The notes under the pieces were generated by a model. That model searched no databases. It had not been told where the DNA came from and saw only the letters and a list, made by a program, of their open reading frames with translations. A stretch of 64,000 nt of DNA. Source: Rhodococcus rhodnii (GTDB lineage: Bacteria > Actinomycetota > Actinomycetes > Mycobacteriales > Pseudonocardiaceae). Below, piece by piece: positions 1 to 7,649 of this stretch (positions within the stretch are counted from its first letter, which is position 1; every line of letters starts with the position of its first letter). The stretch covers positions 310,001 through 374,000 of the forward strand of contig JOAA01000005.1 of the NCBI GenBank assembly GCA_000720375.1. The letters are read 5' to 3'. The position numbers and the translations under genes were made by a program.

Positions 1-1
1 C

Positions 2-475
2 TGGTGGGCCACCCGGGTGACCTCCGAGGACTTGATCGCACTGCGACCCGTCGCCGAGGGCCTGCGTACGGCTTTCGCCGCCGCAGTCGCCGACGACACC
101 CCAGGCGTCCGCGTGGCGGTGAACGCACTGCTTGAGGCCTACCCCCTTCGGCCTCGGCTGTCGGCGGGACACGACGCCGAACCGAACTGGCACATCCACG
201 TCGCCGACCCGGACGAGCCGCCCGCGACCGAAGTCGCTGCCGCGGCCGCGTGGGGAGTCGCGCACGGCGTCGTCCGGTACGGCCTGTCGCGCTGGGGCCA
301 GTGCGCGGACGCGAACTGCGAGAACTACTTCCTGGACACGTCCACCAACCGGGCGAAGCGGTACTGCTCGCCCCGGTGCGCCAACCGCGTGCACGTCGCC
401 GCGCACCGCTCACGCCAGCGTTCGACTGGGTCGAGAGCTTCGTTGACCGATCTAGAGCAGAACGCCCTACGCTAA
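2..475 (+). CDS. CGNR-type zinc-finger protein, 5' end cut by window edge
   Basis: The open frame runs in from the left edge, so the N-terminus is missing; a GTG at 17 is the first possible start inside the window but is probably internal. The C-terminal third has a four-cysteine zinc-binding cluster (CADANC, then CSPRC followed by ANR), matching the CGNR zinc finger found in many actinobacterial stress-response or regulatory proteins. Here the signature reads CANR instead of CGNR. The basic tail (HRSRQR) suits nucleic-acid binding. The family is usually about 180-200 aa; 157 codons are seen here. It ends 5 bp before the next gene. The regulatory target is unknown. Confidence 0.72.
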   Translation, partial: WWATRVTSEDLIALRPVAEGLRTAFAAAVADDTPGVRVAVNALLEAYPLRPRLSAGHDAEPNWHIHVADPDEPPATEVAAAAAWGVAHGVVRYGLSRWGQCADANCENYFLDTSTNRAKRYCSPRCANRVHVAAHRSRQRSTGSRASLTDLEQNALR

Positions 476-480
476 AGCGT

Positions 481-1452
481 GTGAGTGATCTCGACGGCGC
501 TATCGAACTGCTGCAGGCGGCCACTGATGTGACCCTGCTGGCCCACGTCAACCCGGACGCCGACGCGCTCGGCAGCGCGCTGGCCCTTGGCCTGGCGCTA
601 CACCGCCGCGGCGCCACCGTGCGGGTGTCTTTCAGTTCACCCGACGAAGTGCCGGAAACGTTGTTGCCCTTGGACTACGCGAACCTGCTGGTGCCCGCGT
701 CCGAGGTGCCCGAGGTCGCGCCGTTGGTGATCGCGCTGGACACCGGCAGCGTCGCGCGGCTGGGCAAGCTCGGCGATCGCGTCGGCAACACGATCGCCGC
801 AGGCGGGCAGGTGCTCGTCGTCGATCACCACGCATCGAACACGTATTACGGCACCCATCACGTGGTCAACGAGCACGCTGTTGCCACCGCGGCGCTCGTG
901 GCCGATCTGCTGGACGCAATGGGTGTGGAGCTTGATTTCGAGCTGGCTTCGTGCGTGTACGCGGGGCTTGTCACGGATTCCGGGTCGTTCCGCCGGGCAA
1001 CGCCGGAGACGCACCAGCTCGCGGCTCGTCTGCTGGAAGCGGGCGTCGACCCGGACAAGACCGCGCGCTCGTTGATGGAGGCGCATCCTTTCGCTTTCCT
1101 GCCAATGCTTTCCGCGGTTCTCGGCCGTGCACGGCTGGACAAGTCGGCCGCCGGCGGGCGAGGCGTGGTGTACACATACGTGAGTTTGGCGGACGCGGCC
1201 GATGTCCGGGCCGAGGAAGTCGAGTCGGTCGTCGACATCGTGCGGACCACCCAAGAGGCCGAAGTCGCCGTGGTGTTCAAGGAGATCGAGCCGTTGTCGT
1301 GGTCGGTCTCGCTGCGCTCGGTGTCCGAAGTGGACGTCCAGGAGATCGCGGTGGCACTGGGCGGCGGCGGGCACCGGCGAGCGGCCGGATACGTCGCCGA
1401 AGGCCCGGTCGAGCCGTTGATCGAGACCTTGCTGGCTACGCTGTCGCGCTGA
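481..1452 (+). CDS. nrnA: DHH-family phosphoesterase, NrnA-like (oligoribonuclease / pAp phosphatase)
   Basis: The 323-aa protein has an N-terminal DHH domain with HVNPDADALG (about 22-31), LDTG, and DHH at 115-117, and a C-terminal DHHA1 domain ending in GGGGH near residue 294. Family knowledge: such enzymes degrade short RNA oligonucleotides and dephosphorylate pAp in the cytosol using Mn2+. GTG at 481 was chosen because it sits just before the conserved N-terminus and after the upstream stop; a longer frame from 250 only overlaps the previous gene. In many actinobacteria this gene follows rbfA directly. Here rbfA lies about 11 kb away on the other strand. It overlaps the convergent esterase gene by 17 bp. 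Confidence 0.85.
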   Translation: MSDLDGAIELLQAATDVTLLAHVNPDADALGSALALGLALHRRGATVRVSFSSPDEVPETLLPLDYANLLVPASEVPEVAPLVIALDTGSVARLGKLGDRVGNTIAAGGQVLVVDHHASNTYYGTHHVVNEHAVATAALVADLLDAMGVELDFELASCVYAGLVTDSGSFRRATPETHQLAARLLEAGVDPDKTARSLMEAHPFAFLPMLSAVLGRARLDKSAAGGRGVVYTYVSLADAADVRAEEVESVVDIVRTTQEAEVAVVFKEIEPLSWSVSLRSVSEVDVQEIAVALGGGGHRRAAGYVAEGPVEPLIETLLATLSR

Positions 1453-2242
1453 TCCGTTCGCCGATGAACGTCAACACCTCGGGCATGATCGGCTTCCAGT
1501 AGTCCGCGGTGTGCCCGCCCGGGGTGATGACGGACTTGGCCGGGTTCGTCTGGTTGATCAGGGCCTTGGCGACCGTGATGAAGGTATCGCCTGCGCCGCA
1601 CCAGACTCCGAGCGGCACACCCGCGAGATCGTTGGTGTGCCTGAGCGGTTCGTTGGCCTCCCAGTGCGCCTGGTCGGCGAACACCCGTTTGGACTTGGCC
1701 GTCGGCCAGTCACGGAACAACGCCGGGCTGATGGCCACAACGGCCTTGAGGTCCTTGCGGGTGCGCGCGAACCGCAACGCACCGAAGGCGCCCATCGAGA
1801 TGCCGAACGCGGCCTGGATCGGCCCGAGTTCCTCAAGCAGCATCTTCTGCGGGTTGTCGCCAGGTTTCCCGTCCACCCAATAGGTCTCCGGGCCACCGTC
1901 AACGGCGACAACAGCGAACGGCTTGACGCCGGCCCGCACGACCTGGGTGAGGGATTTCTGGACGTCCAGCCGGACCATCCAGCTCGCATCCTCGCCGCGG
2001 CCGTGCAACGCGACACATTTCGGCAGGTCATCGGGGTTGTGGCCGTCCGGAGCCATCGTGATCACCGTGACTTCACGGCCACGCGCCTTCGACGTGAGCT
2101 TCGTGTTCACGACCGACTTCATTGCCGCCGTGGTCGGCGGCGGGGTTGTTGTGCTCCTTGGGGGCTCGTTCTCGACGGTCGTGCAGGCACTGACCGCCAG
2201 ACCGGTCATGCCCAGGATCACTGTCCGTCTCGACAACCCCAC
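1436..2242 (-). CDS. Exported lipoprotein, alpha/beta-hydrolase-fold esterase
   Basis: The 268-aa protein starts with a twin-arginine-like SRRTVILGMTG and a lipobox VSAC (Cys20), so it is probably lipidated at the outer face of the membrane. A Pro/Thr linker follows. The nucleophile elbow is GISMGA with Ser149; a GAGDTF segment and a late GGH supply the likely Asp and His. The layout resembles esterase D / mycolyltransferase-like alpha/beta hydrolases, but the substrate is unknown. The start is GTG. It lies 9 bp downstream of the ArsR/SRPBCC gene, so the two are probably cotranscribed. Confidence 0.7.
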   Translation of the reverse strand: MGLSRRTVILGMTGLAVSACTTVENEPPRSTTTPPPTTAAMKSVVNTKLTSKARGREVTVITMAPDGHNPDDLPKCVALHGRGEDASWMVRLDVQKSLTQVVRAGVKPFAVVAVDGGPETYWVDGKPGDNPQKMLLEELGPIQAAFGISMGAFGALRFARTRKDLKAVVAISPALFRDWPTAKSKRVFADQAHWEANEPLRHTNDLAGVPLGVWCGAGDTFITVAKALINQTNPAKSVITPGGHTADYWKPIMPEVLTFIGERISATA

Positions 2243-2251
2243 ACAGCCAAG

Positions 2252-3061
2252 CTACCCGGTGGCGACCTTGCCGGTCTCGAGGAACGTCTTGAGGTCGGAC
2301 AGCAGCTCAGGCCACCCGCCGACTTCCGGCAACTGGCCGCTGACGGCCTTGTGCATCATGCTGCCGGGGTCGAAGTCGTCGTGGATGACGGTCAGCTTGA
2401 CCTGGCGATCGGTCGGTTCGATCGTGAACGTGACCTTGGACTGGCGTTCCTTGGCGTACTCGGCGAACTGCTCCTCGGTCCAGCCGAAGACCTCGGCATG
2501 CATCGGCTGGAACGTGTGCCAGGTGTAGGAAAGCCGGCTGTACGGCTCGGCTTCCAGCACGACCTGGCCTTGGTCCTCAATCGGGCCATCGGCCCCGTAC
2601 TGCAGGTCGACGCGTGAGCCGACCTGCCAGTCGGAGACCAGCGCGAGCTCACCCCAGTACTGTCGGATGAACTTCGGTTCGGTCAGCGCCTGCCAGAGTT
2701 TCTCGGGCGTGGTGCTGATGTAGGTGGTGTAGACGAACTCGGGCTTGTCCACGGGATCCAGCTCCAATGCGGTCTTCAAGTCGGCGAGCACCTGCACACG
2801 GCCACGGTGGTACTGGTTGATCCACCGGTCGGCGATGGCATTGATCGGCTCGGCATTGAGGTAGTGCAGCTTTTCCCGGCCCCGCCGCACGGTCGTGACC
2901 AAGTTGGCACTGATCAGGACGGCCAGGTGCTTGCTGACGGACTGCCTGGCCATGTCCAGACCCCCGCACAGCTCCCGCAACGTCTGACCGGTGCGCCGGT
3001 TGAGGCTGTCGAGCAACCGCCTCCGACTGGGGTCAGCCAGTGCCCGAAACACCTCATCCAT
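2252..3061 (-). CDS. ArsR-type HTH fused to SRPBCC (AHSA1-like) domain
   Basis: The 269-aa protein has an N-terminal winged helix (MDEVFRALADPSRRRLLDSL, then QSVSKHLAVL as recognition helix), followed by an AHSA1/START-like SRPBCC domain (about 110-262: IST-PEKLWQALTEP, then SRLSYTWHTF). The fusion is a known actinobacterial architecture in which the hydrophobic-pocket domain may sense a ligand for the DNA-binding part. ATG at 3061 was chosen since it gives the canonical ArsR start; the frame extends upstream to 3130 without family similarity. It is divergent from the SNF2 helicase. The shared region has a nested inverted repeat that could be its own operator. Confidence 0.75.
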   Translation of the reverse strand: MDEVFRALADPSRRRLLDSLNRRTGQTLRELCGGLDMARQSVSKHLAVLISANLVTTVRRGREKLHYLNAEPINAIADRWINQYHRGRVQVLADLKTALELDPVDKPEFVYTTYISTTPEKLWQALTEPKFIRQYWGELALVSDWQVGSRVDLQYGADGPIEDQGQVVLEAEPYSRLSYTWHTFQPMHAEVFGWTEEQFAEYAKERQSKVTFTIEPTDRQVKLTVIHDDFDPGSMMHKAVSGQLPEVGGWPELLSDLKTFLETGKVATG

Positions 3062-3079
3062 GGCCTCCACCTCGCATAC

Positions 3080-3123
3080 GCAGCCGTTCAGCTGCCTTTC
3101 ACCATAGGCAGCCAAACGGCTGC
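3080..3123. promoter_or_regulatory. Nested inverted repeat, putative ArsR-type operator
   Basis: Outer arms GCAGCCGTT (3080-3088) and AACGGCTGC (3115-3123) enclose inner arms CTGCCT (3092-3097) and AGGCAG (3106-3111). The element fills the 94-bp space between the start codons of the divergent ArsR/SRPBCC gene and SNF2 helicase gene, where an autoregulatory operator would be expected. Binding by the neighbouring regulator is inference. Confidence 0.45.
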
Positions 3124-3155
3124 ATGTCAATCCTGTCGGTGGTGCCCGCTAGCTT

Positions 3156-5972
3156 GTGATCGTGGCATCGAACTGGGAGCAGTCCCTCAGCTCTCTGCTC
3201 GGCTCGACACCCGAGCCGGGCGGGGCTCCATTGGGCGTCGAGCTGACGCTGGCGACGGAGCCCCTGCTGTCACGTGCCCGTGGACCAGCGCCAACGGTGT
3301 TCGCGAAGGTCGTGCGGCAAGGGCGAAGCGGCTGGGTGAGCGGCAACGTTTCGTGGGGCAGGCTGACCCCGTTCGAGGGCTACAACGACGCGCATGTCCG
3401 GCTGTTGCGGCAGATGTACGCGGTCTACAAAGCGCAGGACATGTACCCGCGCGACGAGAAGGTCATCGACCTGTCCCGGTTCGACACGCGGCATCTTTGG
3501 ACCATGCTCGACGAAGCGCAGCAGATCGGCGTCCAGTTGATGAATGCCGACTACGGTTCCGGGGACCTGTTTCTCGACGCGACAGACGGGGACGAGCTCG
3601 TCATCACGCCGGTTGTGCGGGTCGACGGCCAGGAAGACGTTGTCCCCGTGCGGTTTCTCGGCGAAGGACATGGCCTGGTCTACGTCAGCCGGGAGGAGCT
3701 GGACGAGACGGGCGAAGTCGACGAGTGCCGGATCGGCCTGGCCAAGCTGGCCCGGCCGGCGCCAAAGTCCTTGCAGGACATGGTTCTCAGTGAGCATCGG
3801 CTGCGGATCCCGGCTGCCGAGAAATCGCGGTTCGTCGACCGCTACTACCCGCGTCTTCGGCACACCGCCCAGTTCGTCTCGACCGACGGGTCGTTCACGC
3901 CGCCGTCGATCTCCGGGCCGACGCTGCGGCTGAACGCGTCCTATCGGGACGATCACCAGCTGGATCTCGACTGGGAATGGCTCTACCGGATCGGGATGTC
4001 GGAACTGCGCGCGCCACTCGACGCGGAGCCGGAGGCGTACCGCGATCTCGACCAGGAGCGGGAGATCCTGGCGAGTCTGACGGTCGAACCGCAGGGCCGA
4101 ACACTGTGGGACGTCAACACCATGCGGTTCACCACCGAGGTGTTGCCGCAGATCGAGGAGCTGCCCGGGGTCGAGGTCGAGGTGTTCGGCGTCCGGCCGG
4201 ACTACCGCGAGGCGGGTGTGGTCCGCATCGGGTTGTCCACCGAGGAGATTCCTGGCAAGACCGACTGGTTCGACCTGACGGTGACCATCACAGTGGACGG
4301 CCGGACGGTGCCGTTCATGGACGTGTTCCTGGCGTTGACCAGGGACGAGCAGTACCTGCTGATGCCGGACGGCGCGTACTTCTCCTTGCAGAAGCCGGAA
4401 CTGCGCACCTTGCACAAGCTGATCATCGAGGCGCGCGGACTGCTCGACCAGCCGAGCGATTCGTTGCAGATCAGCCGGTTCCAGGCTGGGTTGTGGGACG
4501 AACTGGCCAACCTGGGCGTGGTCGACCACCAGGCGCGCGCATGGCGTAACCAGGTCCGCGGACTTCTGGACGAGGTGCCGGAATTCGACGTCCCCGAGTC
4601 GCTGGACGCGCGGTTGCGGCCGTATCAGCTGGACGGGTTCCGCTGGCTGACGTTCCTGTGGGAGAACCAACTCGGCGGCGTTCTGGCCGACGACATGGGT
4701 CTCGGCAAGACGCTGCAGACGTTGGCGCTGATCTGTCACGCCGCCGCGGACGTGCCGTTCCTTGTGGTCGCGCCGACGAGTGTGGTGTCAACGTGGGAAG
4801 CCGAAGCCTCCCGGTTCACGCCAGGACTCCGCGTGGTGTCCATATCGGACACGTTGCGGCGTAAGGACTTGGGTTCGCTGATCGAGGGCGCCGATGTGGT
4901 CGTGACCTCGTATACGTTGATGCGCCTGGATTACGAGCACTACGCGAAGCTGCAGTGGGCGGGCATGGTTCTCGACGAGGCCCAAGTGGTCAAGAACCAC
5001 CAGTCGAAGGTGCACCAGTGCGCCCGCAAGCTGCCTGCGCCGTTCAAACTGGCGATCACGGGCACGCCGATGGAGAACAACCTGATGGAGCTGTGGTCGC
5101 TGCTGTCGATCACCGCGCCTGGACTGTTCCCCAGCCCGGTCAGGTTCCAGCAGTACTACGCTCGCCGGATCGAGCGCACCGGTGACCCGGAGCTGCTGGC
5201 GCAACTGCGGCGGCGCGTCCGGCCGTTGATCAAACGCAGAACCAAGGACCAGGTCGCCACCGATCTGCCCGCCAAGCAGGAGCAGGTCCTCGAGGTCGAG
5301 CTGCATCCCAAGCACCGCAAGGTCTACCAGACCCATCTGCAACGGGAACGCCTGCGGATCTTGGGCATGGTCAAGGACATGAACGCCAACCGGTTCACGA
5401 TCTTCCGGTCGCTGACCATGCTCCGGCAGCTGAGCCTGCACCCGGCCCTGGTCGACGAGAAACACCAGGACTTGCCGTGCGCCAAGGTCGACGCACTGCT
5501 CGACCAACTGCACGACGTCGTCGCCGGTGGCCACCGCGCGCTGGTGTTCAGCCAGTTCACCAGCTTCCTCGACATCGTGCGCAGCAAGCTGGACGTCCCG
5601 TACTGCTACCTCGACGGCACCACCCGCAACCGCGGCAAAGTCGTGCAACAGTTCAAGGACGGCACGGCGCCCGTGTTCCTGATCAGCCTCAAAGCAGGCG
5701 GCTTCGGCCTGAACCTGACCGAGGCCGACTACTGCTTCCTGCTCGACCCGTGGTGGAATCCGGCGACGGAGGCGCAGGCGGTCGACCGCACGCACCGGAT
5801 CGGCCAGTCCCGCAACGTCATCGTCTACCGCCTGATCGCCAAGGACACGATCGAGGAGAAAGTCATGGCGCTCAAGGCGAAGAAGGCTGAACTGATCTCG
5901 AGTGTCCTCGACGAAGGCGACATGTTCGGCGCAAGCCTGGACGCCGACGACATCCGCGCCCTGATCTCGTGA
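3156..5972 (+). CDS. SNF2-family DEAD/DEAH-box helicase
   Basis: The 938-aa protein has a C-terminal two-lobe SNF2 motor: DDMGLGKT (about 511-518), DEAQ box near 607, ITGTPMENN, FSQF-TSFLD and QAVDRTHRIGQ near 880. These enzymes translocate on double-stranded DNA using ATP to displace or remodel bound proteins; bacterial relatives include RapA/HepA. The first 490 residues show no motif recognised here, no SWIM cysteines, and may be the SNF2-associated N-terminal region typical of bacterial forms. GTG at 3156 or GTG at 3162 may start it. It is divergent from the ArsR/SRPBCC regulator and is followed after 10 bp by a VOC gene. Confidence 0.85.
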   Translation: MIVASNWEQSLSSLLGSTPEPGGAPLGVELTLATEPLLSRARGPAPTVFAKVVRQGRSGWVSGNVSWGRLTPFEGYNDAHVRLLRQMYAVYKAQDMYPRDEKVIDLSRFDTRHLWTMLDEAQQIGVQLMNADYGSGDLFLDATDGDELVITPVVRVDGQEDVVPVRFLGEGHGLVYVSREELDETGEVDECRIGLAKLARPAPKSLQDMVLSEHRLRIPAAEKSRFVDRYYPRLRHTAQFVSTDGSFTPPSISGPTLRLNASYRDDHQLDLDWEWLYRIGMSELRAPLDAEPEAYRDLDQEREILASLTVEPQGRTLWDVNTMRFTTEVLPQIEELPGVEVEVFGVRPDYREAGVVRIGLSTEEIPGKTDWFDLTVTITVDGRTVPFMDVFLALTRDEQYLLMPDGAYFSLQKPELRTLHKLIIEARGLLDQPSDSLQISRFQAGLWDELANLGVVDHQARAWRNQVRGLLDEVPEFDVPESLDARLRPYQLDGFRWLTFLWENQLGGVLADDMGLGKTLQTLALICHAAADVPFLVVAPTSVVSTWEAEASRFTPGLRVVSISDTLRRKDLGSLIEGADVVVTSYTLMRLDYEHYAKLQWAGMVLDEAQVVKNHQSKVHQCARKLPAPFKLAITGTPMENNLMELWSLLSITAPGLFPSPVRFQQYYARRIERTGDPELLAQLRRRVRPLIKRRTKDQVATDLPAKQEQVLEVELHPKHRKVYQTHLQRERLRILGMVKDMNANRFTIFRSLTMLRQLSLHPALVDEKHQDLPCAKVDALLDQLHDVVAGGHRALVFSQFTSFLDIVRSKLDVPYCYLDGTTRNRGKVVQQFKDGTAPVFLISLKAGGFGLNLTEADYCFLLDPWWNPATEAQAVDRTHRIGQSRNVIVYRLIAKDTIEEKVMALKAKKAELISSVLDEGDMFGASLDADDIRALIS

Positions 5973-5982
5973 AAGGTGACCA

Positions 5983-6372
5983 ATGCCCCACCTCGGCCTG
6001 ACGGCAGTCGTCGTGCGCGACTACGACGAGGCAATCGCCTTCTACGTCGACGCCATGGGCTTCGAGCTACGCGAGGACACACCGCAGGATGCCGGAAACC
6101 GCTGGGTTGTCGTGGCCCCACCCGGTTCGAAGGAAACCGGCATCCTGTTGGCCAAAGCTGATTCTCCGGATCAAGCGGCTCGCGTCGGCGACCAGACCGG
6201 CGGACGAGTCGGCTTCTTCCTGAACACCGACGACTTCGCCCGCGACCACGCCCGAATGCGGCAAGGCGGCGTCACGTTCCTGGAGGAACCACGGCACGAG
6301 CCGTACGGCACAGTCGCGGTTTTCGTTGACCTGTATGGCAATCGCTGGGACCTCATCCAGCCACGACACTGA
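5983..6372 (+). CDS. VOC-family (glyoxalase/bleomycin-resistance fold) protein
   Basis: The 129-aa single-domain protein begins MPHLGLTAVVVRDYDEAIAF and ends FVDLYGNRWDLIQP, the standard start and end of a VOC half-module. VOC proteins bind a metal or small molecule between beta-alpha-beta units; specificity cannot be read. An AAAGGTGACCA ribosome-binding stretch precedes ATG 5983. It is probably cotranscribed with the flanking SNF2 and reductase-like genes, as the gaps are 10 and 14 bp. Confidence 0.75.
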   Translation: MPHLGLTAVVVRDYDEAIAFYVDAMGFELREDTPQDAGNRWVVVAPPGSKETGILLAKADSPDQAARVGDQTGGRVGFFLNTDDFARDHARMRQGGVTFLEEPRHEPYGTVAVFVDLYGNRWDLIQPRH

Positions 6373-6386
6373 CAGGATCACCAGCA

Positions 6387-7157
6387 ATGCACGCCGCTTA
6401 TGGTTTCGTCGGAGCAGGTGCGATCACGGCCGCGATCGTGGAAGGCCTCAGCGCGAACGTTGCCGAACCTCCTGCCGTCTTCTTGTCACCGCGCAGCCAG
6501 AGCGTCGGTCAGGAGTTGGCGAGCCGGTTCCGGAATGTGCAGGTGTGCGGCAGCAACCAGGAAGTACTCGCCAGCACGACGTCGATCGTGCTGGCAGTAC
6601 GTCCGCAGATCGCACGCGATGTCCTCGCGGAGCTGACATTCCGGCCAGAGCACGTGGTGATCAGCGCATTGGCCGGCGTGAAACTGGCGCAACTGACCGC
6701 ATGGACGGCGCCCGCAGAACAGCTGGTCCGGGTCATCCCCCTGCCGTCGGCCGCGGGCGGTGACAGTCTGACGGTGATGCACCCCGACAACGCCGTGGCA
6801 CGCGACCTGTTCGGCCGCGTCGGAGGCCTTGTCGTGCCGGGCGAAGAGACGACCTTGGACGTGTTCAGCGCGTCAACGGCCACATTCGCCGCGCATCTCG
6901 ACTACCTCGCCACAATCGCACGCTGGCTATCGGACCACGGCGTGGAGGAAGGTGACGCGACCGCGTACGTCAGGCACGTCTTCGGCCAACTGGGTCAGTC
7001 ATTGCTCCATCGCAGCGTCTCGTTCGCCACGCTGACCGACGAACACATGACGCCAGGCGGCATCAACGAGCAAGTCCTGACCGATCTCCGACGCGACGGC
7101 GTGCCGGCCTTGGTCCGACAAGCTCTCGACCAAGTACTCGCGCGCCTGCGCACCTAG
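6387..7157 (+). CDS. Pyrroline-5-carboxylate reductase-like NAD(P)-binding protein
   Basis: The 256-aa protein has an N-terminal Rossmann motif (GFVGAGAITAAIVEGLS), a central VLAVRPQ and VISALAGV segment typical of ProC, a VRVIPLPSA stretch, and a C-terminal MTPGGINEQVL that matches the TPGGT substrate loop of P5C reductases. Its length is slightly short of ProC (about 270 aa) and several positions in the substrate loop differ. It may therefore act on another imine rather than on proline biosynthesis. It follows the VOC gene by 14 bp, and a small membrane protein follows after 8 bp. Confidence 0.7.
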   Translation: MHAAYGFVGAGAITAAIVEGLSANVAEPPAVFLSPRSQSVGQELASRFRNVQVCGSNQEVLASTTSIVLAVRPQIARDVLAELTFRPEHVVISALAGVKLAQLTAWTAPAEQLVRVIPLPSAAGGDSLTVMHPDNAVARDLFGRVGGLVVPGEETTLDVFSASTATFAAHLDYLATIARWLSDHGVEEGDATAYVRHVFGQLGQSLLHRSVSFATLTDEHMTPGGINEQVLTDLRRDGVPALVRQALDQVLARLRT

Positions 7158-7165
7158 CACCGGGA

Positions 7166-7486
7166 ATGGGTTCTGTGACTCCCAGCGACCGATCCAAAAA
7201 GACGCCAGTCCCTCTCATCTGGCACGACCCAATTGTGCGCAATGGCTACATCGGCGCCTGGATCCTCGGCGTGGTCTTCGGTGGTCTGTCAGTGTTGGGG
7301 CTGATCCGCTATCCGCATTGGATCTGGGCAGCTCCCATCGCCACGGCCATCATCGCGATCACCGTAAACCTCCGGATGAGACGCACCGAGAGCCGCGGTA
7401 CCGCGATCCTGCTCGGCGTCGCGACCTTGGTATGTGTAGTCGGCGCCGGTCTGCTGGCCAGCCTCGCGATCCGAATCGCTCACTAA
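7166..7486 (+). CDS. Small membrane protein of unknown function
   Basis: The 106-aa protein has three predicted membrane segments (about 28-46, 53-70 and 80-102), with a short basic loop NLRMRRTESRG between the second and third. No family was recognised. ATG 7166 or the in-frame GTG at 7175 may be the start. It closes a tight run of genes from 3156; the following 163 bp to the Mrr-type gene is noticeably AT-richer and has no gene. Confidence 0.6.
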   Translation: MGSVTPSDRSKKTPVPLIWHDPIVRNGYIGAWILGVVFGGLSVLGLIRYPHWIWAAPIATAIIAITVNLRMRRTESRGTAILLGVATLVCVVGAGLLASLAIRIAH

Positions 7487-7649
7487 CCTGCGCACATCCG
7501 GACTTGATCCAACGAGCAATCCAACACGCACCAAATGGCCGATTGACAACAGAACAAACTGCCAAGCCTCACGAACGACATAGCGCGAGATGACAACCCC
7601 TACTAATGTTGCGGGGCGAATTCGGCGTTACCGAGGGGTGGAGTTGTCG

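Noticed and set aside
250..480. Longer N-terminus for the DHH phosphoesterase
   Set aside because: The extra 77 codons lie entirely over the CGNR gene and show an Arg-rich off-frame composition; GTG 481 begins right at the conserved region.
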